Source: Calditrichota bacterium
Lineage (GTDB): Bacteria > Calditrichota > Calditrichia > Calditrichales > J004
Assembly: GCA_013112635.1 (NCBI GenBank)
Contig: JABFGF010000001.1
Coordinates: 1,224,352-1,288,351 of the forward strand
Direction: 5' to 3'
Length of the DNA: 64,000 bases
Part shown: one piece after another, positions 43,399-51,901 of the stretch
Numbering within the stretch: the stretch's first letter is position 1
Layout: each line of letters begins with the position of its first letter
Notes under the pieces: model-generated
Told to the model about the DNA's origin: nothing
Database searches by the model: none
Seen by the model: only the letters and a program-made list of their open reading frames with translations
Made by a program: the position numbers and the translations under genes

Positions 43399-45252
43399 TT
43401 ATTTCACTAATATCATTTTTTTAATTTTACTGTAATTAGTTGCTTTTAAAATATAAAAATATACTCCGCTTGCCACTTTTTTATTATTTTTATCAAATCC
43501 ATCCCAATAATAATTATGTTCTCCACTTTGCAACTGTGTATTAACGATTGTATATATCTCTTTTCCTAAAACATTATAAATCGATAAGTTAACATCTTGT
43601 TGGCTGGGTAAATTAAATCGTATTGTGGTACTAGGATTAAAGGGGTTTGGCCAATTTTGAAATAAAACAAAATTCTCAGGAGCTTCAAATTGTGGAGATA
43701 TAATAGTACTGGTTTTTATATTTTCAAAAGTTACTTTGAAAATCCCACCTTCACCGGAGTCAATTGATAGCTCCCGTGTTATTGGATTATAATCATCAAA
43801 AAGACTGTCATTTAGCAACACATTAGTTACAATTAGATTTTCATCTTCAATTGCCAGTGGATAAAGTGAAATTGATCGGGCACTGTCAGTTGCAGGAAAA
43901 TAATAGTACAGCTCTGCAGGTTTTTGGTGAATAAAGAGATTTCCATAAAGATATGTATAGAATGCTAATTCCACAGAATGGTAGCCGGCTTTCCAATAAG
44001 ATGCTTTTGATGTTCCAAGTGCCTGGCCCGTTCTGCTGGTAGATCCAAAAACATCACCATATACTTTATCCCGAAAATATTTCATGTAAAAAGAAAGTGT
44101 TTCATCTGCTTTTTGAAGGAATAATTCATTTCCGGTTATGTAATAATTCATAATGGCGGCTGTAAACATTTGCTCCATTTGCCACCACTCTTTGTTCGTA
44201 TTATATCTTTGTCCTGTCAGGCCGTTGTAATTTGTATAGCAGCCACCGTATTGATCATCATAACCTTTTGCCAGTACTTCGTCAAGCAGCAAAGTAGATC
44301 CATCAATATATTTTTGTTCAGGAATTATTAAATAGATTCGTGCCAAACACCATGCTGTTTTAAGAAAATGGCCTGTAAACGTAAATGTACTTCCTAAATT
44401 TGGATTCCAATCAGAATCATAATTTTCAGGGAATCCATATTCAAAAGATTCCATTGCAGGAATCATGTGTTCTATAATATTATCGCCAAGAATTTTTAAC
44501 CGTTCTTTATAGAACTCACCACCATATAGTAAATAAAGATTTAGCGCATTTGTTGTAATGGCATCAACAGTTGGTGTAAATCCTTTACCTGTCGGATTTG
44601 ACCAATCCAAATCAGCTTCATCATAATATCCAACATAGCCTTCCCTTTGGTCCCAGAGATAATTATCAATTACATCAAACCCATTTTGTAAAGCCTGTAT
44701 ATCTTTTGAATTGTCCGTCGCCTCCACCATGGATGCAATACCTAATAAGGCATAATGCTGCATAAAAGACCACTTCCGGCCATTGTTCCAGGTTCCGGTT
44801 TCATTTTGAGCCAATATCCTTCCATTCCTGGCCATTTCATTATACCATCCACCATGGGTTGAATCCCATGCATGGTCGTACATAAAATCCAATCCACCGC
44901 GCGCATATTTTATATAGCTTGTGTCGCCGGTTATCATAAACGCTTTTGCCATTGCATATGCATTTCTTGTTTGGCTTAACATCGTTTTTAGAGCATATCC
45001 GTCGCTTACAGTACCATCCCTGCTGACGTTACTGGCAAAACCATTTTCAATCGAATCATATGTTGCCACCCAAAAGGTAGCACAGCTATCGATGAAGGAA
45101 ATATTTTTATCAGTATTTACCAGATAATTACTTTTAATGGCATACTGGCCATAGCTAAAAGATGTATTGACCAAACTGATGATTAACAGGAATCGATTCA
45201 TTTTAAAAGTAGTCTTTAGCTTGTTGAGTGGTTTAAAAAACAGAATTTTCAT
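43399..45252 (-). CDS. Secreted AGE-family (N-acylglucosamine 2-epimerase-like) protein with T9SS-type tail
   Basis: This 617-residue protein has a signal peptide, an (alpha/alpha)6 barrel of the N-acylglucosamine 2-epimerase / cellobiose 2-epimerase superfamily, then a secretion tail (FQNWPNPFNPSTTIRF to KKMILVK). Both histidine motifs of the family are seen: FTGHFLKTAW and YWKAGYHSVE. Start choice is uncertain: ATG 45252 (9 bp after the symporter stop) or ATG 45201, which gives a more compact signal; neither has a good ribosome site. Known AGE enzymes are cytosolic, so an exported tailed form is unusual and may be a hydrolase, lyase or epimerase on extracellular glycans. Confidence 0.8.
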   Translation of the reverse strand: MKILFFKPLNKLKTTFKMNRFLLIISLVNTSFSYGQYAIKSNYLVNTDKNISFIDSCATFWVATYDSIENGFASNVSRDGTVSDGYALKTMLSQTRNAYAMAKAFMITGDTSYIKYARGGLDFMYDHAWDSTHGGWYNEMARNGRILAQNETGTWNNGRKWSFMQHYALLGIASMVEATDNSKDIQALQNGFDVIDNYLWDQREGYVGYYDEADLDWSNPTGKGFTPTVDAITTNALNLYLLYGGEFYKERLKILGDNIIEHMIPAMESFEYGFPENYDSDWNPNLGSTFTFTGHFLKTAWCLARIYLIIPEQKYIDGSTLLLDEVLAKGYDDQYGGCYTNYNGLTGQRYNTNKEWWQMEQMFTAAIMNYYITGNELFLQKADETLSFYMKYFRDKVYGDVFGSTSRTGQALGTSKASYWKAGYHSVELAFYTYLYGNLFIHQKPAELYYYFPATDSARSISLYPLAIEDENLIVTNVLLNDSLFDDYNPITRELSIDSGEGGIFKVTFENIKTSTIISPQFEAPENFVLFQNWPNPFNPSTTIRFNLPSQQDVNLSIYNVLGKEIYTIVNTQLQSGEHNYYWDGFDKNNKKVASGVYFYILKATNYSKIKKMILVK

Positions 45253-45261
45253 TTATGTGCA

Positions 45262-47088
45262 CTACTTTTCTTCAGTATCCAGTTTATCATACCATGTTTT
45301 CTTTAAAATGTAGGATGTAAGAGCGAGTACCAAAACTGCAAATGCAGTATAATAATAATCTTGAATTATTAAATATAAAGCCAGTACAACCATACTGGTT
45401 TGCCAAACAATACCAATAAGTACGTTGAACATATCCAGTTTAAAACTGCTGTCGTTTACAAAATTTGGGTTTTCCGCAATCACTGCTTCATGAACAGGTT
45501 TCCAGAATCCCCATGGTCTAACTTTTGAATAAAAACCTTTTAATACAGACATATCTTCTGCGGGGGTTAATAAAGTGGCGCCAATACTTCCTGCCAGGGA
45601 AATAACTAAAATAATCGGAAACAGATAAACATCTTGTAGAGTTGTAAGCTCAAAAACCTCCATGATAATGGGTTTTAAAAATGGTACAAACAAAGAAGCT
45701 ATCAAACCTGTAACCATTCCCCAAAAATATCCAAATCCATTAAAACGCCACCAAAACCATTTTAAAAGATTTGCAGCAGCATACCCACCCCATAAAGCAT
45801 TCACAATCCATTGGGTTACGGAATTGATTGACTCAACAAAAAAACCAAACGTGACACCAACAACAACAATCCCTAAAGAAGATATATAGCTCATTACCAC
45901 ATATTTTTTATCTGAAGCTTTGGGATTAAAAAATCTCTTATATATATCATTAACGATGTATGCAGGCGCAGCATTAACGGTTGCTGCGAACGTTGACATA
46001 AAAGCGGCTAACAGCCCGGCCATGAGAACCCCAAGCAGACCAACCGGTACAAAATTACCCAAAGCATAAGGAAGGATAAGCTCAAAGTCGATATTATCTC
46101 CCATTGCATTTAGCTGGCCATTAAAATAAACCAACGCTAAAACAGAAAGGCCTCCTATCATCATATAACGTGGAAAAAATAATGCGACACTTACCATTCC
46201 ACTCATTTTAGATGCTTCTGCCGGGGATTTTGTAGCCAAAATTCTCTGCATATCATAATTGGGTGCCGGGCCAGCCGCGCTAATTAAAAAACCTTTAAAA
46301 ACCATCATTCCAAAAAATAAGGCAAAAAGCGAATAACCATCTCCTGTAATTTTAGCATTTACAGAGTCAAGTATTCCCGACCAATCCATATCTAACTGCC
46401 ATCCAAATGCAAGGCTTTTCCATCCTTCCGGAATAACCGCATTTAAAGCCTCCGGGCTTACCAGGTTTATAGCAATTACACCAATCGCAATTGAAGCAAT
46501 TGTCATTATAACAAATTGAATGAGCTCTGTTAACACAACACTGTACATCCCACCTTTAACAACGTATAAAGTGGTAATACCCATAAAAATAAGGGCATAC
46601 GTATTTTCAGAAAGCTCCCAGGGTAAAAATTGTGCTGAAAATTTGCCTATGCCCTTAAAGCCATATGCCAGAAAACCAATTACACTTACAAGGGCAAAAA
46701 TGACAATTATTATGTGAGATAAGTTAGCTCCTTTATTGACACCAAATCGGGTTTTTATCCATTCAGCCCCGGTCATTACGTTTGAACGCCGTAACCATTT
46801 GGATAAAAAAATCATTAAGAAAATCTGGTTAAACACTGGCCACAACCAAGGTATAAATGCGCCTTTCAGGCCATATACAAAAGTTATATACACTAACCAC
46901 ATTGTGCCCGTTATATCAAACATCCCGGATGCGTTTGAAACACCAAGCACATACCATGGGATAGAATTCCCACCCAAAAAATAAGAGTTGATATTCTTTG
47001 ACGCTTTTTTCGAAATATAGAATCCGATAAAAATTGTTAACAGTATGTAAAAAGCGATAATAGAAATATCAATAATATGTAGTTCCAC
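45262..47088 (-). CDS. Sodium:solute symporter (SSS family)
   Basis: This 608-residue inner-membrane transporter has about 14 helices and the SSS features GGNSIPWYVLGVSNASGMFDITGT near the N-terminus, the LTELIQFVIM helix, and MAGLLAAFMSTFAATVNAAPAYIVNDIYKRF. The start codon is GTG at 47088 with AAGGAT six bases upstream. It begins the SSS-AGE-GH94-SGNH operon, 9 bp before the AGE gene. A Na+-driven uptake of the disaccharide used by GH94 is the simplest reading. It is separated from the CBM9-like gene upstream by a strong terminator, so it has its own promoter. Confidence 0.93.
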   Translation of the reverse strand: MELHIIDISIIAFYILLTIFIGFYISKKASKNINSYFLGGNSIPWYVLGVSNASGMFDITGTMWLVYITFVYGLKGAFIPWLWPVFNQIFLMIFLSKWLRRSNVMTGAEWIKTRFGVNKGANLSHIIIVIFALVSVIGFLAYGFKGIGKFSAQFLPWELSENTYALIFMGITTLYVVKGGMYSVVLTELIQFVIMTIASIAIGVIAINLVSPEALNAVIPEGWKSLAFGWQLDMDWSGILDSVNAKITGDGYSLFALFFGMMVFKGFLISAAGPAPNYDMQRILATKSPAEASKMSGMVSVALFFPRYMMIGGLSVLALVYFNGQLNAMGDNIDFELILPYALGNFVPVGLLGVLMAGLLAAFMSTFAATVNAAPAYIVNDIYKRFFNPKASDKKYVVMSYISSLGIVVVGVTFGFFVESINSVTQWIVNALWGGYAAANLLKWFWWRFNGFGYFWGMVTGLIASLFVPFLKPIIMEVFELTTLQDVYLFPIILVISLAGSIGATLLTPAEDMSVLKGFYSKVRPWGFWKPVHEAVIAENPNFVNDSSFKLDMFNVLIGIVWQTSMVVLALYLIIQDYYYTAFAVLVLALTSYILKKTWYDKLDTEEK

Positions 47089-47145
47089 GGTGATCCTTAT
47101 GCCGGGTTGAATAATATGAGGTGTTAATAAATTATAATTAGAGGT

Positions 47146-47178
47146 AAAAAAAAGCGCCTAATCTAATTAGACGCTTTT
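47146..47178 (-). terminator. Intrinsic terminator of the second receptor operon
   Basis: Minus-strand AAAAGCGTCTAA pairs with TTAGGCGCTTTT around a 5-nt loop (one internal mismatch; stem 47150-47161 with 47167-47178) and is followed by eight T. It starts 9 bp past the CBM9-like stop codon and is the strongest terminator in the window. Confidence 0.9.
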
Positions 47179-47187
47179 AAGAGTTCT

Positions 47188-48795
47188 TTACTTAATCAGC
47201 ATCATTTTTTTGGCAATGCTACTACTACCTGTTGTTAATTTATACACATAAATACCGCTTGGTAAGTCATGTCCATTAAATATAGCATGATTTGCACCAG
47301 CAGACAATTGCCCATTTATAAGCACTGCAACTCTTTGCCCGAGAACATTAAATACTTCTAATGAAACACGCGCTGCTTTGTCAAGAGTAAAATCAATTCT
47401 GGTATTTGGATTAAATGGATTCGGAAAGTTCTGCTTTAATTCCAATGTATTAGGAACACCAAATTCATTCTCAATAGCTGTAATTGTACCATTTAGTTTT
47501 GCAGTTCCAAATAAAGCTGGAGTGTTCCAGGCAGTTGCACCTTCATTCCACCATTTGCGATTAATTTGAACTTGCTGTGAATCCATATCACGATTCGAGA
47601 TTTCAAAACCAATTGTTTCGCCATCTACCAAATCAAGTGCATAATTACTAAGAGTATCTGCAGAGATAGCTATCTCTAAAATATAACCATTGTCAGTTTC
47701 TGAGAAAACATATTCCCCTTGTCCTGGTGTTAAAGATGTGTCTTTATCTGAATTCCAGATCCAACGCCATTGAACATCATTAGCATCATACCCTGTAGCC
47801 TGATCATTTTTGTCGTTATTGCCATCAAGGAAAAGTTCAATATTATCTCGATCCCAGTCATTCCCTGTAGAACTATCTAAAGAATCATCAACAACTTCAA
47901 CAGCAATATAAAGTGCATCTTCGTCAAAGCCTGCTCTGAAAGTAGAGAAATGATCTTCCCAACTTGTTAAAATTCCATCTTCCAGATCACCATTTTCAAT
48001 TGTTGTTAAGCCAATAGCAGGAATACCTAACCAGCCGGCGTCATCTTCAATAACACCATCAATTTCAGGTGCTTCCTCAACTTCATTTATATCCAGAGTG
48101 CTTTTAACTTCACGATCTGTTAATTTAGCTGTACCAAACAAAGCTGGTGTATTCCATGCTGTTGCGCCGGCATTCCACCATTTAATATTGTTTTGAACTG
48201 CCTGGCTGTCCATATCTCTGTTTGAGATCTCAAATCCAACTGTTTCGCCATCTGTTAACTCAAAAGCATATGCAGAAAGCGTATCTGCAGAAATAGCTAT
48301 TTCTAAATTATACCCTTCATCTGTTGTTGTAAAAGCATACTCACCTTGTCCCGGTGTTAATGAAGTGTCTTTATCTGAGTTCCAGATCCAACGCCATTGA
48401 ACATCATTATCATCATATCCTGTGGCCTGATCATTTTTATCATTATTACCATCCAGGAATAGTTCAACGTTATCACGATCCCAATCATTACCAGTCGAGC
48501 TGTCCAGGGAATCATCTACAACTGTAACAAATATATAAAGAAAATCCTCTGAGTACATTGTCCTGAATGTAGAAAAATGATCATCATAACTATCTACAAC
48601 ATCAGAACCTTCTTCATAAGTCCTTAATACAACAGGTGTAACATTTTTCCACTCTTGATCTAATTCACCATCAATGGTGATTGTTTCCTCCGTTAAAGGA
48701 ATTAGTAATTTCCCTTCTTCAACGGTTTGATTGCCTGCAAAAAGAAATGCAGATAATATTAAAACAAACAATGATTTAGATAGCAATCTCATCAT
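47188..48795 (-). CDS. Secreted protein with duplicated CBM9-like domains and T9SS-type tail
   Basis: This 535-residue protein has a signal peptide (cleavage near FLFA-GN) and two CBM9-like carbohydrate-binding modules. Residues 72-225 and 281-434 are almost identical repeats with a 209-residue period, sharing VVDDSLDSSTGNDWDRDN, ELFLDGNNDKNDQATGYD and WNTPALFGTAKL. A C-terminal secretion tail follows (LKQNFPNPFNPNTRIDF to KKMMLIK). It should be a surface glycan-binding protein concentrating substrate for the operon's receptor. It ends the receptor-FN3-lipoprotein-PorV-TIG unit and is followed by a strong terminator. Confidence 0.85.
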   Translation of the reverse strand: MMRLLSKSLFVLILSAFLFAGNQTVEEGKLLIPLTEETITIDGELDQEWKNVTPVVLRTYEEGSDVVDSYDDHFSTFRTMYSEDFLYIFVTVVDDSLDSSTGNDWDRDNVELFLDGNNDKNDQATGYDDNDVQWRWIWNSDKDTSLTPGQGEYAFTTTDEGYNLEIAISADTLSAYAFELTDGETVGFEISNRDMDSQAVQNNIKWWNAGATAWNTPALFGTAKLTDREVKSTLDINEVEEAPEIDGVIEDDAGWLGIPAIGLTTIENGDLEDGILTSWEDHFSTFRAGFDEDALYIAVEVVDDSLDSSTGNDWDRDNIELFLDGNNDKNDQATGYDANDVQWRWIWNSDKDTSLTPGQGEYVFSETDNGYILEIAISADTLSNYALDLVDGETIGFEISNRDMDSQQVQINRKWWNEGATAWNTPALFGTAKLNGTITAIENEFGVPNTLELKQNFPNPFNPNTRIDFTLDKAARVSLEVFNVLGQRVAVLINGQLSAGANHAIFNGHDLPSGIYVYKLTTGSSSIAKKMMLIK

Positions 48796-48900
48796 TATTT
48801 TTCTCCTTCTTTGGTTAAGTGATTAGTTAGTAATTTATAGCGTTGATGATGTGTTTTTTTTAATTAATATAGTTATGCCAGACTACTATTTTAGCCGTCA

Positions 48901-50160
48901 CTAGCGACCGATATAATCCGCCCCATTTATTCCCATATCGAGACGTTTTATTCTTATTATCCTGTTTGTGGCCTCGTTATCAAAAGTCAACCCATTGTGT
49001 ACATAAGCATAATTGCCATTGCCCCAAACAATCCTATCTATTACAACCGGTAAAATGCTTTTATCTTTATAAATGGGTGTAACCTCTCCTGAGGAATTAA
49101 TTGTCAGGATTCCATAGTCTTTTCTTTTTTCACTGGTAACATAAAATCGGCCATCCGCATCTATTTCAAGATAGTTAAAAGCTTCTCCTCCAAATTCACC
49201 TATTGTCAAATTGTGAAGAAGGCTTTTTTCACTTAACGCACCAGTGTTATCAAGAACAGTGTGCTCCCAAATTGCCATCTTTGGAATTCCCTGATCACTA
49301 CCTTCATATTCTGCTAAGACATAGAGTTTGCCGTCATAATAACGGATCCCAAAAATTTCAAATTTTTCATCATCCTCATATTCAACAATTTTATTGCTTT
49401 TGTCTTCGAGTACCGCAAAAAGCCCTGATTTTCTCCCGGCATAAAGAATGTTAACTCCTTTATGCTCAACAAATCCCAAACGATAGACCGATTTACTTAA
49501 CCGTACAAATTCTTCATCTTGTCCTGTTTGAAGATTAATCCTGTCTATGTCTTTTGAATCGGAATAGTACAAATAATTATTTGGACCATTTATGAAATCC
49601 CTGGCTTTATCATCTTTTAATGAAGTGTTTATGATTTCATATGAACCATCTGGAGCTACTTTATATAATACACCTCCATCAATAAAGACATACAGGTTCT
49701 CATCTGAGTCCATCGCAATATTGCTGATATTCTCTAACTCATCCCGTAAGTCAGTGTACTCATTTACAATTTCATCAAAACTATATGGATAAAAAGAATC
49801 GAGATTTATCTTATCTCTATTTACAATTGTAATCCTGGTACTATCTTCAACAAAACCAGGTCTATGGAATTGGATCTCTGTTTCACTAAAACTAACCAGG
49901 TCTGCTACTGCAGTTGTATCCGGCGTTTCCAGATAAACAATGTTCGATCCTGAGTCTGGTGAAAAACCAGTTCCGTTAATTGTAAATATAGAGACTCCCG
50001 CTGTTCCTTCTGAAGGAGAGATAGGATTTGCTTCATCCATTTTAGCCGATGATGAGCTGGTTAAAGGGGTGTAGATTGGATCCGGGGAATCATAAGAATC
50101 ACACGCAATAACTATAATTCCCATTAATAAAATTGTTATAAAAATGAATAATTGTTTCAT
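48901..50160 (-). CDS. TIG/IPT-domain lipoprotein with propeller-like C-terminal region
   Basis: This 419-residue lipoprotein has its lipobox at IVIAC (C20). Residues about 45-115 form an IPT/TIG Ig-like domain (NPISPSEGTAGVSIFTINGTGFSP), and the remainder contains repeated strands such as NIAMDSDENLYVFIDGG, NYLYYSDSKDIDRIN and YLEIDADGRFYVTSE, suggesting a six-bladed propeller. TIG-propeller lipoproteins are known as surface glycan-binding or accessory proteins in sugar-uptake loci, and the position between a PorV-like protein and a CBM9-like protein supports such a role here. No enzyme motif is visible. Confidence 0.78.
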   Translation of the reverse strand: MKQLFIFITILLMGIIVIACDSYDSPDPIYTPLTSSSSAKMDEANPISPSEGTAGVSIFTINGTGFSPDSGSNIVYLETPDTTAVADLVSFSETEIQFHRPGFVEDSTRITIVNRDKINLDSFYPYSFDEIVNEYTDLRDELENISNIAMDSDENLYVFIDGGVLYKVAPDGSYEIINTSLKDDKARDFINGPNNYLYYSDSKDIDRINLQTGQDEEFVRLSKSVYRLGFVEHKGVNILYAGRKSGLFAVLEDKSNKIVEYEDDEKFEIFGIRYYDGKLYVLAEYEGSDQGIPKMAIWEHTVLDNTGALSEKSLLHNLTIGEFGGEAFNYLEIDADGRFYVTSEKRKDYGILTINSSGEVTPIYKDKSILPVVIDRIVWGNGNYAYVHNGLTFDNEATNRIIRIKRLDMGINGADYIGR

Positions 50161-50175
50161 TTCTTCTATCCTCGT

Positions 50176-51165
50176 TTATAATGAAATTTTCGCTGTGATC
50201 CTTTGAACTTTGTCGAAAACTCCAAAAGGGCTGTATGCATAATCAAAATGAAAACCTGAGTATTGAATCCCGGCACCAAATGAAAACGCGTCTTCATCAT
50301 TATTTGAAATAAAACCTGAGCGCAATGAAAGTATATTCATAAGTGTATAGTCCAGACCGATTTTAATTTGTTCTGGGTGAGACCTTGGATGACTGACATC
50401 TATCGAGACCAATAATTCTTGATCTACAGGGTTTATTGGAATCCATTCAAATAAACTTGTTGATGCACCAATGGTAAATAGTAATGGAAGCTGAAAACTC
50501 TCAACTTCGTATTCAATTTCATCAGAAAAATTCCGAATTGTCATACCAAAAACTATTCTCTTAAATTCAGTATCAAACTGAGTACCAAAGTCAAAGGCAA
50601 TTGCAGAAACTGTATTTTGTTTTGTCTTATAATCAGAATTACTAACAATAATGCTATTCCCCAGGTTTTGATAAGTTGCCTTTAAATGACCACCAACAGA
50701 AAATTGATTCGTAATACTTTTTGCATAGCCAATCCCCATCGCCAAAGCTTTTGGATTAAATACACCTGTTTCTATGAACCCTAAATCATTATTAGCATTA
50801 ATTGTCCCAAGAAAATCTCCATAATCCACAGATTGTAATGAAAGCCCTATTACACCATAATCTCCGTTAAATGGCTTATAAGCTATACTTAGCACTGCAT
50901 GGTTAATTTCCGCTATCCATTTTGACATGCTAAAATTAGCTTCAATAGTTCCATCGATTTTCGCTAATGCTGCCGGATTGCTAAACAATGAAGCTGAACC
51001 CATTTCCCTTGCTGTAACAGCATCACCAAGGCTGCTTGTATGTGCGTCTGATGTTACACTTAAAAATTGGAAACCGGTCTGTGCAATTTTATTTCCAGCT
51101 TCTAATTGAACAGCTATAAACCCAATAATTAAAATTGTTAAAATATTTAGTATTCTACTTTTCAC
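50176..51165 (-). CDS. PorV/PorQ-family outer-membrane protein
   Basis: This outer-membrane beta-barrel belongs to the FadL-like PorV/PorQ family, identified by FLSVTSDAHTSSLGDAVTA, SLFSNPAALAKIDG and the alternating hydrophobic strands to the C-terminus. PorV shuttles T9SS substrates and PorQ assists surface release. I place the start at a GTG (51165) because AAGGGAG lies 8 bp upstream and the signal peptide then begins MKSRILNILTILIIG. The longer ATG start at 51198 overlaps the previous gene and has no such site. A dedicated copy inside a receptor operon suggests a role in exporting the operon's tailed CBM9-like protein. Confidence 0.82.
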   Translation of the reverse strand: MKSRILNILTILIIGFIAVQLEAGNKIAQTGFQFLSVTSDAHTSSLGDAVTAREMGSASLFSNPAALAKIDGTIEANFSMSKWIAEINHAVLSIAYKPFNGDYGVIGLSLQSVDYGDFLGTINANNDLGFIETGVFNPKALAMGIGYAKSITNQFSVGGHLKATYQNLGNSIIVSNSDYKTKQNTVSAIAFDFGTQFDTEFKRIVFGMTIRNFSDEIEYEVESFQLPLLFTIGASTSLFEWIPINPVDQELLVSIDVSHPRSHPEQIKIGLDYTLMNILSLRSGFISNNDEDAFSFGAGIQYSGFHFDYAYSPFGVFDKVQRITAKISL

Positions 51166-51194
51166 TATTTTCTCCCTTAAAAAGAGTTTTTCAA

Positions 51195-51887
51195 TCATTT
51201 TGGAAAATGTAATAGAACTCTAAAAGTACTAAGATTCTCAGGTTCTGATACTCTAAACCTCACAAGGTAATCACCACTTTGGGCTGAAAATGCATATCGT
51301 GCTTTAATGGCAGAAGTAACAACCGGCTCGGATCTTGTTGACAGATCATAAGTTGTGAAGCAAGCAATCGACGGAATTTCCATATCAGAATTCTTTTTTT
51401 GATATGTAGAATCTCGATTAACTATATCCATTACAATATAGACATCTTCATTTGACAAACCTTCTACATATTCTTCATTATCATGTGTAATGAAAGCAAC
51501 CAAATCACTTGAAGTATTAATGGACGCGTAAGAAACTGATTCCCCTGTCGGTATAGAAATTTGTACTAACGAATCACTATTAATAGACATTGTCCCGGCT
51601 AATATATCATCATAACGAGAAGCAATAATCTCACCTTCGCTCATTGAGGCAAATGTGGCGGAGTCAACCAAAGAACTTAAACTAACTGTATTTCTTTCAA
51701 CTGACATAACATCCATAGAGTCTAACGGCAGAGATAAAATATCACACGCCATTTGATCCACTGCGTTGATTTTGAAAGTTTTATCCGAATCATATTCATC
51801 CGGAATAATGCTATCACATGAGATTAACATGAGAAATAGTAAAAATGTGCATACCCTAAATATTTCTTTTTTAGTATTTAATTTCAT
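51195..51887 (-). CDS. Hypothetical lipoprotein
   Basis: This 230-residue protein has a lipobox LISC (C24) and a predominantly beta, Ser/Asp-rich body with no family I recognise. It sits 14 bp after the FN3 protein gene (GGAG 5 bp before its ATG) and overlaps the long PorV start by 4 bp. Gene order places it where Bacteroidota loci would have SusD/E-type lipoproteins, so an accessory role at the receptor is possible but unproven. Confidence 0.7.
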   Translation of the reverse strand: MKLNTKKEIFRVCTFLLFLMLISCDSIIPDEYDSDKTFKINAVDQMACDILSLPLDSMDVMSVERNTVSLSSLVDSATFASMSEGEIIASRYDDILAGTMSINSDSLVQISIPTGESVSYASINTSSDLVAFITHDNEEYVEGLSNEDVYIVMDIVNRDSTYQKKNSDMEIPSIACFTTYDLSTRSEPVVTSAIKARYAFSAQSGDYLVRFRVSEPENLSTFRVLLHFPK

Positions 51888-51901
51888 TTTGTCTCCATGA
51901 A

